NCBI GenBank assembly: GCA_002077065.1
Contig: NAJO01000012.1
Span: 124,001 to 188,000, forward strand
From: Cryoendolithus antarcticus
Taxonomy: Eukaryota > Ascomycota > Dothideomycetes > Cladosporiales > Cladosporiaceae
Reading direction: 5' to 3'
DNA length: 64,000 nt
Shown here piece by piece: positions 32,543 to 43,764 of the stretch. The translations under genes were made by a program, and so were the position numbers. Every line of letters starts with the position of its first letter. Position 1 is the stretch's first letter. The notes below the pieces were generated by a model. It had not been told where the DNA came from, did not search any database, and saw only the letters and a list, made by a program, of their open reading frames with translations.

Positions 32543-34549
32543 TCACTGCAACCTGACACCAGCCTGCTTTTGCCTCTTCCCCTCCCTCCCCTGCACATTC
32601 ATCATCCCGCCCTCCTCGCCCACATTCAACACCCCCTTAGCCATCTCCCTCTTCTCATCATCAACCTTCTTCAACCTCTTCTCAGTCTTCTGCTTCCCAC
32701 TCCCCTTCCCATGGAACTGATGCGACAAATGCTTGAATGCCTCCTTCTGGTTCATGCTCCGTCCAAACTCATCGTGATACTGCAGCTTCACATCCGGACG
32801 GTACTGCTTGTTGAACATGTCAGCTTGCAGCTTTGAGAGATAGTGCTCTCGAGCCTCGTTCTGGCGGCGCGCGAATTCGTCGCGGTCGCGGTGAGACATT
32901 TTATCCCAGCGACCGGAATTCCGCTCTGCTTCGCGCTGGACGCGCGCTTCGTTGTCGAATTCGTCGATGAGATGTTGTTTCTCGGCGAGGAACTTCATGC
33001 GCGCGCGGTCTTTCGTGGCGACATCGCCGGAACCGGTGTCAGAGGCCATCCCGCGTTTCCGGAGGAGGTTGAGAGTTGCCGCGATGCCTTGGCCAGCCAT
33101 GAGGTCCTCTTCTTCGAGGCCGGTAGTTGTGACCTCGGCAGCAGGTGTGCTGGTTTCGCGTTTCATACGGGCTTTCTTGTCTTCTTCGTCCTCGACTTCT
33201 GCGTATGACTGGCCTGCCATCGCTATGTCGCCATCGCCGTCTTCTGCATGGCCATTGGGTGATCCTGCGTCTCCGGGTCGCGCTCTCCGCTCCTTGCTCT
33301 CTTCGCGATCTTCCTGTCTCTTCAGATTCGCAACGAACTCTGTAGTCTCGTCAATCATCAAGCCGCCCTCTTCATCCTCTTCTTCGTCCACCACCATCTC
33401 ATCCCGCAGTTGTCTTGCGATCTCCGCAGCGTCCGTCTTTTTTCGTCTCTTCAGTGCCTGTCGCCGTTGGGCAGCAAGCTGTGCCTGTAGGTCATCGTCG
33501 TCGAACTCGAAAGCCCTCTTACGGCTCGAGCTTACACCGTTGATCCCGTTGGCTTGGCTCCCATCGGCGTCCATAGCATTGTCATCGACCCGCACCGGTG
33601 GAGCTGGAGGCGGAATGGGAATGATATCGTCTTCATCGACAGGCTTCCGTCGTGTCTTTTGCTCCTTGTGTTTCTTCGGCTTCTTGACCTTGACCTTTGC
33701 CGGATCAAGGTAGTCATTCACTGGCCCGTCGTCCTCGAACATGTCCAGATTAATCGTGACGCCCTTGCTTTTCCTCTCCTCGCCACCCTCTGCCCTCCTC
33801 CGCGTAGCCTCCACTGTGCTCCCCTCCCCATCCAAGGTGAACTTCTTCCCCTTCTTCCCGTCAATCTCCTCGTCATACTTCGCCAACACAGCCACCTTCT
33901 CACCCTGCTCCGTAGGATCATAATCAGGCTTCTTCTTCTTTAGGTTCAGCCTCTCCTCCAGCTTCTCCTTTGCCTTCAACTCCGCATTCTCCAGCTCATC
34001 GTCCTCGCTTTCGTCTCCAATCTCCTGATCCTTTAGCGTCAGAATCTGCTCGCCACCCATCCCCTCGAACTCCTCAGCCTCGTGCCCAACTTTCACACCA
34101 GCTAGATCCTTGCCAGTGTACTCTGCCTGCGCTTCCCTCTCCCGCTCCGCGAGCTCCTCCTCCATCTTTCTCGCCTTCTCGATCTTCCGCTGCCGCTTCT
34201 TCTGCTGCATTAGCCATGCCTTCGTATCCAGCTCCTCCGCTGCATCCTCATCGCCCAAGCCTTTCCCCTCGAGCTTCGCGAAACGCTGGCTAGCATCTCG
34301 GGCTTTCTTCGCGGCAGCCTTCCGCTTTTCGCGTTCGAGCTTCTCTAGGCGTTCGTTCTCGAGCCGCTGAAAGTTGGTGCCAGCGAGAGCTGCGCGCGCA
34401 TCGAGCGTACTGATGTCTTCTTCCGAGTCTGAGGAGGCTGCATCGGCGGAGAGCTTCGTTGCTGCGGGAGCGGAGGAAGGAACAGGAAGTGGCGCCATGC
34501 CTAGGGAGGCACGGAGCTTATTCATATCTGCTATCGCGGAGGCGTCCAT
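32543..34549 (-). CDS. SNU66: U4/U6.U5 tri-snRNP component Snu66 / SART1
   Basis: Single exon, 668 aa, almost entirely Lys/Glu/Asp/Arg-rich and helical, with no membrane or enzymatic motif. The pattern is that of the SART-1 family. The N-terminus has MNKLRASLGMAPLP, followed by a long charged coiled coil (about residues 60-140) and DLAGVKVGHEAEEFEGMGGE, a family signature block. The middle part has acidic and SDDE-type linkers. The conserved C-terminal block is RPDVKLQYHDEFGRSMNQKE, then AFKHLSHQFHGKGSGKQKTE. Snu66 is part of the tri-snRNP and helps spliceosome activation; in other fungi its N-terminus binds Hub1. It acts in the nucleus. Size agrees with yeast and S. pombe homologues. Confidence 0.92.
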   Translation of the reverse strand: MDASAIADMNKLRASLGMAPLPVPSSAPAATKLSADAASSDSEEDISTLDARAALAGTNFQRLENERLEKLEREKRKAAAKKARDASQRFAKLEGKGLGDEDAAEELDTKAWLMQQKKRQRKIEKARKMEEELAEREREAQAEYTGKDLAGVKVGHEAEEFEGMGGEQILTLKDQEIGDESEDDELENAELKAKEKLEERLNLKKKKPDYDPTEQGEKVAVLAKYDEEIDGKKGKKFTLDGEGSTVEATRRRAEGGEERKSKGVTINLDMFEDDGPVNDYLDPAKVKVKKPKKHKEQKTRRKPVDEDDIIPIPPPAPPVRVDDNAMDADGSQANGINGVSSSRKRAFEFDDDDLQAQLAAQRRQALKRRKKTDAAEIARQLRDEMVVDEEEDEEGGLMIDETTEFVANLKRQEDREESKERRARPGDAGSPNGHAEDGDGDIAMAGQSYAEVEDEEDKKARMKRETSTPAAEVTTTGLEEEDLMAGQGIAATLNLLRKRGMASDTGSGDVATKDRARMKFLAEKQHLIDEFDNEARVQREAERNSGRWDKMSHRDRDEFARRQNEAREHYLSKLQADMFNKQYRPDVKLQYHDEFGRSMNQKEAFKHLSHQFHGKGSGKQKTEKRLKKVDDEKREMAKGVLNVGEEGGMMNVQGREGKRQKQAGVRLQ

Positions 34550-34717
34550 GATGGCGGTATTGAATAAGGAGGATAAGTTGGAAAGATGGACGTAATGTAT
34601 AAGTGTACAAGTGATTCAGATTCGACGTCGTGCCTCAGGCATCACATGACTGCTGACTGCGCAAGAGAAACATCAGACAATGCATCTCTGTGACATATCA
34701 TGAAATCTGACGTAGTC

Positions 34718-36448
34718 TCAGCTCACGAGATGGTTATTGATGGTGCGCAATACTGCTACTGAACGGCGAGGCGCGTTACCCTCCCTAGTGTACACACTCT
34801 CTAGCCCTGGCCCATACCCAAACGCCTTGCTAAGTCTGATCTTTCTTCCTTCACCAGCCCCTGTTCCGTCCTTTGATCTCCTCGCCCTCCTCCCTCCCTC
34901 AGCTCTCACATACTGGTCATCCCTATACCATCCCTGCTCCACCATACCTTGCTGCGCATACTGCTCCGTAGTCCCATCATACCTACTAACCTTCGGCATG
35001 CACTCCATACCCGCCGCCACTTGCCTGGGGTAATCGTACACCCAGTCCTCCCTGCCTTTGAAGGGCACGGATCCGTCGTTGTAGTCGCAGGTGTAGAATT
35101 CGGTGGCGGATGTGCAGACGAAGGTGCCCGGCACGCAGGGGAGGTAGGCGGTTAGGTCTCCGGTTGCGCAGGTGGGGTTGCTGGGGTTGGATGATGGGGG
35201 AGGGATAAAAGATGTTGGCTGTGGCGTTGGCAAGGGCGTGGTCGTCGTGGTGACTGCTTCGGCGGACGAGGACGAGGTAGCGGGTGAGGTGGTCGCTGTG
35301 ACGAAGCCAGTTGCGCTAGTCGACATGTCTTGGGCTACGCAAGCCCATGTGCAGGTGCCGATTGAGCGGCAGTCGTAGCCTGGCGCACAGGGGCAGGCTG
35401 CAGAAGTGCCTGTGCATGCCGAGAGTGGTGCGGATGTGGTATAGACATCTGGAGGCGGGTATGTAGTTGTCGGGTAGAGCGTCATGGTGATGGTGTCTGG
35501 GCAGTCGATTGTAATGGTTGTGGTTGACGCTTCTTGCCCGGCGCCGAAGCGATTCATAGCATTGTCAGCAGTGTGGCTGATGCTACTCGAGATCGTCGCA
35601 GTCGTGTACTGTGCCAGCGTAGCGGATGCAGTCACAGAGGCCGTCGCACTCGCAATCTCCTGAGCATCTTCATTGGGTGCTACCGTTGAGGAAGTTGCAA
35701 CACTGGCGGACCCATATGAATTCAAAGGTGCACTACCAGCATTCCTCTTCGGTACCTCGCAATCGCCAACAGTTGCCGGACTACGCCCATCCATCTTTCC
35801 TCCGTACTCCACCTCCGGCCCCGCCTTAGGATAGACAGGATTCTCACCCTCTGCCGCCGTACATCCGTTCACGCCAATCAGATCCGCCACCCAAAGGTTC
35901 GGCAGATCATCAATACTCGTTGCACCTACCCTCTTCTCCTTCTTCGAACCCGCAGTTTCGACCTCGACTTGCGCACAATTCATATAAAACTCCCGATTCC
36001 CCTCACGATTCTGCCACGTCCACGCAAAAAGCGCATTTCCCTCCGGCATGAACTCCGGAACCGTGAACTCGTAGCTCGACGCCAACGGACACCCTCCAAT
36101 GGTACTCTTGATTACCTTGAACGTCTTGCCCTCATCGTAGCTTAGACTCAGCTGGCACGAGCCGCCAAGATGCGTTGCCGAGCCTTCGAGGGAGATTTTG
36201 TAGCGGGAGCCGGCGGTGTAGGTTACTACTCGCGTGTGGTCGGCGGTGAGGTGGTAGTTCTTGCAGGGGAAGTTTGAGCCGGAGGCGTCGAGGGGAGAGG
36301 TCATGGAGTAGTCTATGAGGGCTTCGGGGGTTCAGGTGTTGTATTTGGAGTGGATGGGGTAGGGCCAGGAGAGTTGCATGTGGGCTAGTGCTGGCGGGAG
36401 GGCGAGGAAATTGGCGTAGAGGGCTCTGAAGGGCGTTGTGGGCGCCAT
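34718..36448 (-). CDS. AA11-type lytic polysaccharide monooxygenase, interrupted by in-frame TGA
   Basis: From the ATG at 36448 the frame encodes a signal peptide (ALYANFLALPPALA) and a mature start HMQLSWPYPIHSKYNT, giving the N-terminal His of the copper histidine brace. A TGA at 36334-36332 then stops translation. After it the frame continues without break as TPEALIDYSMTSPL and on for 528 codons from the ATG at 36304. AA11 landmarks follow: the second brace His and disulfide block in ATHLGGSCQLSLSYDEG, KVIKSTIGGCP, and WTWQNREGNREFYMNCAQVE. A Ser/Thr linker and a small Cys-rich C-terminal module (CVPGTFVCTSATEFYTC) complete it, resembling the extra modules of AA11 enzymes. AA11 oxidatively cleaves chitin outside the cell. 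Without readthrough, no secreted active enzyme can form. No GT/AG pair lies near the TGA to splice it out. Confidence 0.8.
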
Positions 36449-37471
36449 GGTGGAAGATGTATGCTGTCGTGAGTGTGTCGTATCCCGTGGTAACGTACGC
36501 TGTGCTTGGTGTGATGTGCAGTGTGAAGAGCGTCAAGTCAATGTGAGTGCTCTCCGATGTAAAGACGGTCTTATGAGATAAGTCAATGAAACCTCTTGCA
36601 ATTGTACATACCGCTATTGTGAGGTGGCTCGCTACTAGTATGGTGGCCGTATACAGAAATGGTGGCCAGGCGCTGGGACTGCAGGAAGGAGCGCGCAAGG
36701 CACGTGGAGTGATGGTGAAGTAGCTGGTGAAGTCGACTTCATTCCTCAAAGTCGGCGCGCTGAGGGGCAGGACGAACGCATTCCTTGCATACACTCTCTT
36801 GAACTTGCATTACGCGGCCTCCAGATATTGCTCTGCATAGCTTCACTCGCCGTTGATCTACTGGTGCATGTGATCCTGGTGGCGATCATGCTGTGGAAGG
36901 CACGAAGGAGAGCTGGCTTGTGCACCAGATCTTTCAGTCTCGACATCCCAAGCATGCCGCACTCCATCCGCACACTCATCAGTCGGCAGAGGAGACAATT
37001 CGGTAACACCGACTGTCGTGGCAGGCGCTGTCGCAGGCTCTTCGATCGTATCATTATCACGTGCGACCTGCGATATAGCTGCTGACTTAGCGCCGCTCGC
37101 CGAGGTAGCGATATCGTCCCTGCCTACTCCGGTTGTGTTATGGTCGCGAGAGACTGCAGTGCGGTCGAGGTACAAGGGGTCTAGATGACCGTTGGCAGTA
37201 GAGAGGGACGCGATCGCGCGAGATTGGCGCGGACCATTGAAGATAAGGGGATAATCCATAGCGGGCAGACTGTTTTGATGCTAGCGTGGATCGTGGTAGC
37301 TGGAGTAGATGATAAGAAGCAGTGCAGGCGAAGCATAAGCAAAAGTCAAGTAGTGATGTAATGCTCCACGCCAGTGGCATGGTTAGCAAACAATCCTGTG
37401 TCCCTGTTCCGTATGTCAGTCACTAATTACGCTCTTGAATGCAACCGATTCACTCCACAATCACCTCACAT
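36449..37471. other. intergenic region with a possible minus-strand ORF
   Basis: On the minus strand an ATG at 37259 opens a frame of 133 codons ending at 36858. It has no motif, membrane segment or conserved look, and I could not extend it by splicing. I keep it as an unsupported candidate. The rest is likely the AA11 promoter and the deacetylase 3' UTR. Confidence 0.3.
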
Positions 37472-38692
37472 TCACTTCCTCCAGACTCTCTTCCCAGCCA
37501 CCCACGTTTCCTCAACCTCCCCTTCATCTCCAAGCACAACCAAATCCGCCATCCTGCCAACTTCGATCGTCCCCCTATCACGATCTCCCATCAATCCCAC
37601 AACATTCTCCGTTACGCATTTCACCCCCTCAGCCACACTACATCCACTCCACTTGACCAAATTAGCCACACACTCTCCCAAACCTGCGCAACCGCCAATC
37701 AGCGTCTCGGTACCCTCGATTACGACCCGACTACCGATCTTCGTCTGATTGAAAGGAATCTGAGCGTGTCCTGGGTACGTCCCGTCCTCTAGCCCTGCGA
37801 GCTCGATGGAGTCTGTGATGATGATGCATCTGGCAGGATTGGAGTGATAGAGGAGAGTCGCCATGGAAGGGTGCAAGTGGTGGCCATCGGATATAATGCT
37901 GTAGTATGGTGCGGTGGAGGACGTGACTAGACCTGCAAGACCTGGAGTGCGTGAGGAGAGGGGCGGCATGGCGTTCAGAGTATGCGTCAGACACGTCGCG
38001 CCAGATTTGAGGCCGGACAAGCCCTCGTTGTAGCTCGCAGTGGAATGGCCGAGCGAGACACGGATATTGTTTGCTACGAAAGATCCTATCAGAGAATCTG
38101 CTCCTTTGAGCTCCGGGGCGAGGGTGACGAGTTTCAGAGTCTTGTTCGAGGATGCCGCATTGCCATAGACCTCAACGGGCGAGGTTGAGGGCTGATGGAA
38201 CAGAGAACTGTTGTGTGCGCCTTTCTTGTCGGGATGGAGATACGGCCCTTCTGCGTGGGCGCCGAGTAGAGAAGCGCCTCCTAGGATGTCGCGCGGTGCG
38301 AGGGAAGGTAAGATCTACTGCCATCAAGTGAGCCTGAGCACTTGGCTGTGGGATATCAATGCTACCTTCTTGAAGTCATCGCTTGACACCGTGGGTATAG
38401 TGGCATAGAAGGCTGTGACCCCTGTGCTTGGCAGATATCTTGCGACTTCATCGAGCTTCTTTTGATAGCTAGCTTCGTTCTCGAAGTGAGTGAAGTGGAA
38501 GCCTCGCATGCCATTGGTCTGCAGTTCGATGAAGCCTGGGGCTAGGATCTTGTTGCCCAAGTCGATCACTTCATCGTCAACCTTGCTTGTGGGATCCACG
38601 ATCAAGCCGGTCTGTGCCGAGACCACAACGTCCTCTCCTATCACCGGCTCGCCGTCTCTGCACACGCGGCAGTTTGTGAAGCGTGTGGTCAT
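37472..38692 (-). CDS. DAC1: N-acetylglucosamine-6-phosphate deacetylase
   Basis: Exons 38692-38366 and 38314-37472 flank a 51-base intron (GTAGCA..CAGTAG, phase 0; the TAG acceptor rather than the preceding CAG keeps the frame). 389 aa, normal for the family. Amidohydrolase landmarks are all present: metal-binding Glu in HAEGPYL (about residue 131), His in SLGHS, His in CLTHTLNAMPPL, the substrate loop ISDGHHLH and catalytic Asp in IITDSIELAG. The enzyme converts GlcNAc-6-phosphate to glucosamine-6-phosphate plus acetate in the cytosol. This is the step between the GlcNAc kinase and the deaminase in amino-sugar catabolism. Its downstream neighbour on the same strand is a chitin-type (AA11) LPMO, which fits use of chitin-derived GlcNAc. 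No other GlcNAc pathway gene lies in the window. Confidence 0.93.
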
Positions 38693-39332
38693 GGTCTTGC
38701 TTGTGCCGAACGCGCTGGTCTCAGAAGACTACAAACAGTCTACGTCTCCAATGTCGCAGGAGCAGCAAGGAGGATGGGAGGCATAGAAAAGACCTACTCT
38801 GACCTACGCCATCAGTGACATTTCGATAAGCTCGTGGTAAGCTGAGGTCAATCTATGAGGATCTGCCCGCCTCCTCTGCGGGATGATCACTGTGGATCTT
38901 CGTCCAGGATAGTAAGTACCGACGTGTCGGTTCATCTTGACGAAAAGAGTCAGAGGCAGTAAAAAGTTCCTCGCCGCGCAAGGTAGGGAGGATCATACGC
39001 GGCGGCAGTATTTACAGACAAATCTCTGCTCCGTTCCCCGAAGTTGGAGCCCATGGCTCGTGATACTACGAACATGTCCTGATCTCAAAAACGTTGGCAA
39101 TGGCCATGATGTCACTTCCACGTGGCACCAGAGCTCCACTTGCATGGGACGCGGCACAAGGCCATTTCCTGTTTCATGCAGCAGCCCCTCTCTGAGTTGC
39201 TGTATGATGGTTGACGATCTTCTCGATTGATAAGGCCGTGCCGAAGAGCTACATTGCAATTCACACAAATCGCATTGGCGTTGGCGGTATAGGGACGACT
39301 GACCAGTTGAATCCCATCTGCCATTCCAAGCC
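38693..39332. promoter_or_regulatory. shared upstream region of the deacetylase and Mug190 genes
   Basis: 640 bases between divergent start codons. No coding sequence is supported and no distinct element was recognised. Confidence 0.45.
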
Positions 39333-42300
39333 ATGGCGGACGTCCCAGAGTCGCAGAAAGTCGGGCCAGGCGCACATGTACGTGAAGGAGCAAACAAATC
39401 GCGTGACATCTACTAACAAGATGGCAGTACTCCGGCAAAAACAAGATACCCACAGTCGGCCAATTCATTGAGCGCCTTGATCGCGACAAGAAAGCCCGTG
39501 ATGCCCAAGTGACCCAACAAGCCAAGCTGGGCGGCGGCAGCGATGTCCAGACCCACAAGAACGCACCTCCCACGGCCAAGGAGAATCAACAAACCGTCAC
39601 AGATCCCACGACAGGGAAGCAGGTTGTCATAGAGAATGTGAACGAGACTATGATAGACCGGGCTAAGAACCCCATGCTTTCAGTCCCGAATGCCAATCTC
39701 GGCAGGGAAACTACAGTCAAGACTGATAGCTCAATGAAGAACCCAGAGTACAAGGAGAAGCAAGATATCACTGCACCTCCGGATCCTGTCGCTGAGGGAA
39801 GTACGAGCGATGTCCCTATCCATGGGGAAAAGACGAACATCCTCTTCCACCCCACGCCGAGTGTCAGCTATGAGCCGATGTTCAATCGCATGGAGGAGAG
39901 AGGACTGTACCTGATCGGAGGGATCTTCTTCTCCATCATCATTGTGGGCAAGACATTTGGCGGGAAGTACCTCGGGCTGATACCGCTGGCCGCTTGTGTG
40001 GCTAGTGGAGTATGGCTATGGATCAAGGAGATGGTGAGGTCTGGACGCGAGGTGGAGTGGAGTAGTGAGAAGGAGCGAGGCCAGACTGCGACTGCCAATT
40101 TATTGCCGGAGAGTGTAGAGTGGATGAATACCCTGCTTGCGATTGTGTGGGGTCTGGTCAATCCGGATATGTTCGTTGCTGTTGGTGATACCCTTGAGGA
40201 TGTCATGCAGGCTTCAGTGCCAGGCGTGATTGAGAATGTTAGAGTCGCAGAGATCGACCAAGGATCGAACCCGATACGGATCTTGAGCTTGCGCGCGCTG
40301 CCAGACGATCACATGAAGGAATTGAAGAAGGCTATACATGAGGAGAACAAGAAGACGAAAGACCCACAGGAGGCTGCAGCCGATGAGGAGGGAGGCGACT
40401 ACTACAACCTCGAGATCTCATTCGCATATCACGCAGAGCCGACCGGCAAGCGTGCGTCGGACAAGGTATGCTACTGTGCTCACAAGAAATGTATGCTGCT
40501 TACTGACTTCCTACCAGGCACGAAACATGCACATGCAGCTCGTCTTCTATCTCGGCATCAAGGGCCTTTTCGGCGTGCCTTTACCTATCTTCGTCGAGCT
40601 TCAAGAGCTTGTAGGCACGATCCGCTTACGCATGGCCATGACACCCGAGCCGCCTTTCCTCAAAACCCTAACGTTCACCCTCATGGGCGTGCCACATGTC
40701 ACTGCTGGCTGCATACCGATGGTGTCGAAGGGCGTGAACATCCTGAATCTGCCACTCATCTCGAACTTCGTTAACTATGCAATTGGTGCTGCTGCGAGCA
40801 TGTACGTCGCACCGAAGAGCATGAGTCTCGACATGCGAGCGATGCTGCAGGGCGACGATATCACCAAGGATGTTGCGGCGCTTGGTGTGCTGTGGATCCG
40901 AATTCACCGGGCTGTGGGATTGAGCAAACAGGATAAGAGAGGCTCGAAGCATGGAGGCAGTGATGTGAGTGTCTCCCGCGCAAACGCCCATGCACACCAC
41001 ATACTAACATTATGTGCAGCCTTACATCACACTAACATTCAGCAAATACGGCAAGCCTATGTACTGCACACGAGTAATTACAGACGACCTGAATCCGATC
41101 TGGGAGGAGACCACGGCTCTTCTTGTCACGCCCGAGCTCATCAAAGCTGACGAGAACCTGTCTGTCGAGCTTTGGGACAGTGATCGCCACTCCGCCGACG
41201 ACATCGTCGGCAAGATCGAGCTGAGCATCCAGAAGATGATTCAGCACCCCGGCAAGATGTACCCACTAGTCTCGAAACTCCAAGGCATGGACGTCGATTC
41301 CGAGATGCCCGGTGAGCTACGATGGGAAGTCGGCTACTTCGGCAAACCTCAATTCCGCCCTGCACTGCGCACTGATGGTAAGAACAAAGCGCTGCCAGAT
41401 GTACTGCGGGATCGTCCCGAGCTTCAAGATGAGAAGGGGACGGCGAACACCACGACTGATGATGCTGTGCAACATACGCCACCTGATCCGTTGTGGCCGA
41501 GCGGAATCTGCTCTATCGTTGTGCATCAGATCGTCAATCTCGAGCTCGAGAACATCAAAGGCTCTGAGGGCAATCGCAAGGGCCGTGAATACGAGCCTGC
41601 GAAGGCATACGGGGAGTCCACTGAGGAAGAGGGATCGACACTGCCAACAAGCTACTGCACGATCCTGTACAACGACGAGCTGGTCTATCGCACCCGTGCC
41701 AAGGCGGTCAGCAGCAAGCCCATCTTCAACGCTGGGACCGAACGCTTCGTGCGAGACTGGAGGAGCACGATCGTCACAGTCACGGTCCGGGATAGCAGAC
41801 ATCGTGAGCACGATCCTATCCTCGGAGTGGTGCCATTGAAACTTTCCGACATTCTCGATAACTCCTCACAAGTCACTCGTTGGTATCCTCTGGACGGTGG
41901 CATTGGCTTCGGCCGCATCCGCATCAGCCTACTCTTCCGCTCTATCGAAACACGCCTCCCACCTCAGCAACTCGGCTGGGACGTCGGTACCTTCCTCTTC
42001 ACTAGCGATCGCGTCACAGCGAAAGGCTACAACCACCACGCCCGCATCAAGCTTCGTACTGGTGGTTCCAGCGGGAAGATCGGCCGCGCTGCATGCCATA
42101 ACATGGGCAATGGCGAATCAGGCTACTATTGGGACATGGCGAAGGCGAGCAAAGGTGGGACGGAGAACTCGATCCGTCTGCCAGTGAAGTACCGCTACCG
42201 CAGCCCGGTGGTATTCGAGCTCCACGTCCAAGGAAAACGAAAGGCAGACGCTGTTGCAGTGCTCTGGCTCCACACTCTCATCGACAACGAGAATGAGGAC

Positions 42301-43200
42301 ATCGATCTTCCAATCTACCAGACTTCTGCGACTGCCCGACTGACGCAAAACTACATCACCGAAGCTATGGTCAAAGAGGGCGGACTAGAAGGCTTGGATG
42401 ACATGAAAGAGATCGGTCGTCTGCAATTCTCTGGCCGCTTCAAGATGGGCATGGATGACAGTCACGAAGCTTTTGTAAGCGATAACAACTCTCGCGAAAC
42501 CTTCGAGACCTGGGAAGCCTGTCTCGCAGAAGGCGTTCGCACGAAGCAAGTCGAGAAAGAAATGCCCGATCGCGTCGCAACACTCCACGAGGAGTCTCTC
42601 ACTCAAGGTCGGGACATTCTGAAAGAAACAGATCCCGACGAGAAACAGAAATGGCTGGCCAAGACCGGCACAGACTGGAGCGGAGCCTTCGGCGATGATC
42701 CAAAGAACATTGCCGAAGGCAAGGGCAAGCGACGGAAACGCGCCTCCTCCGGCCCTCACCCAGACGGCCCCCTAGAAGGCCCAGACATCTCCGACCGCGA
42801 CTACGATTCGAACCTCACAGCCGAAGAATCCGACGCCTCCTCCGACATCGGCATCCTCAACCCCTCCAGTTCCAACTCCCCCAAAGCCGGGCGGAAATCC
42901 TTCGGCGCGGCGTCCATGCGCTCGAATGCTTCTGGCTGGACAGCCGGGACTAACGATACGAGTAATACTGCGAATACGTATGATACGAATAACACGAATG
43001 GGAGTAATGATAAGGAGGGGAATAAGGCTAATAAGCGGACTGAAGAGAGGAAGCAGAGGGGTTTGATGCAGTGGAAGCCGGCGAGGAATTTGAAGTTTGC
43101 GAAGGATGAGGGGAAGATTGGGATAAGGAAGTTGAAGAATCGATTGACTGGGGGACTGGATGGGCGGCAGCCGGGAGTGGAGACGGAGACGGGTGCGTAG
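39333..43200 (+). CDS. mug190: Mug190-type SMP/C2-domain lipid-transfer protein (tricalbin/E-Syt-like)
   Basis: Exons 39333-39377, 39428-40465, 40518-40964 and 41020-43200, all phase 0; 1,236 aa. A disordered N-terminus is followed by a hydrophobic hairpin, about residues 175-215 (LYLIGGIFFSIIIVGKTFGG, then a second helix ending WLWIKEM). An SMP lipid-transfer domain follows, about 243-461 (SVEWMNTLLAIVWGLVNPDM through FVNYAIGAAASMYVAPKSM). A C2 domain starts about 483 (GVLWIRIHRAVGLS, PYITLTFSKYGKPMYCT, WDSDRHSADDIVG) and a second C2-like domain about 672 (ICSIVVHQIVNLELENIKGS). The long C-terminus is charged and disordered. This order matches S. pombe Mug190 and the tricalbin/extended-synaptotagmin group that move lipid at ER-plasma membrane contacts. 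First C2 Asp residues suggest calcium binding. Confidence 0.9.
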
Positions 43201-43764
43201 AACCGACGAGAGGGGAATGGAGAGGCTTGCGGTTGAGCTGCTAGGCGGTTTGCGTGGTGTTTAGGCGTTATCGTATGGCCGTGTATCGCTGGAGCACTCA
43301 GATGATAAGGTACCGAGCGGCGTGATATCGTATCAGTTTCTGAAAAACATTGACCGGCTACACACATCTGCTCGCACGCGTTCGGATGTACACATATCTT
43401 CTTGGCCTTTACCAAACTTTTCAACGTCAAAAGAGCTCTTGGTCACTCCTGTGCGTTTGGCTGTAGCAGCTAATATAGACAGGGCACATCAGCGAGGCAT
43501 GTCCGGCTGCCGTGTCCGAGATTGATGCAAAAGTCTCACCTCTGAGGTGATTGCAACCAAAGACTCACTTGCGGCGCAACCAATAGTCGCTCAGGTCTGA
43601 GACAGGACACATCGGAGAGGCTAGGGGCGAGTGCATTACGATTACGATTACTGTGATTACCTAGCAAGAAGCTATACGCAAGAGCTCAAACTCGTTGATT
43701 CCCGCCTCCCAGACTCCAGGTTGTGATTCTATTCATGTCATCCCTGTCAGCAATATTGACTCCT
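43201..43764. other. intergenic region between convergent genes
   Basis: Holds the 3' ends of Mug190 and of the proline-rich gene. A short tandem ATTACG run occurs near 43636-43650; no gene is supported. Confidence 0.45.

Noticed and set aside
36132..36794. Minus-strand ORF of 220 codons overlapping the start of the AA11 gene
   Set aside because: Its second half is a shifted frame of the LPMO coding sequence and the first half has no domain; only a weak hydrophobic patch.
36858..37259. 133-codon minus-strand ORF upstream of the AA11 gene
   Set aside because: Has a true ATG but no motif, and no splice partner could be found; kept only as a note in the intergenic entry.
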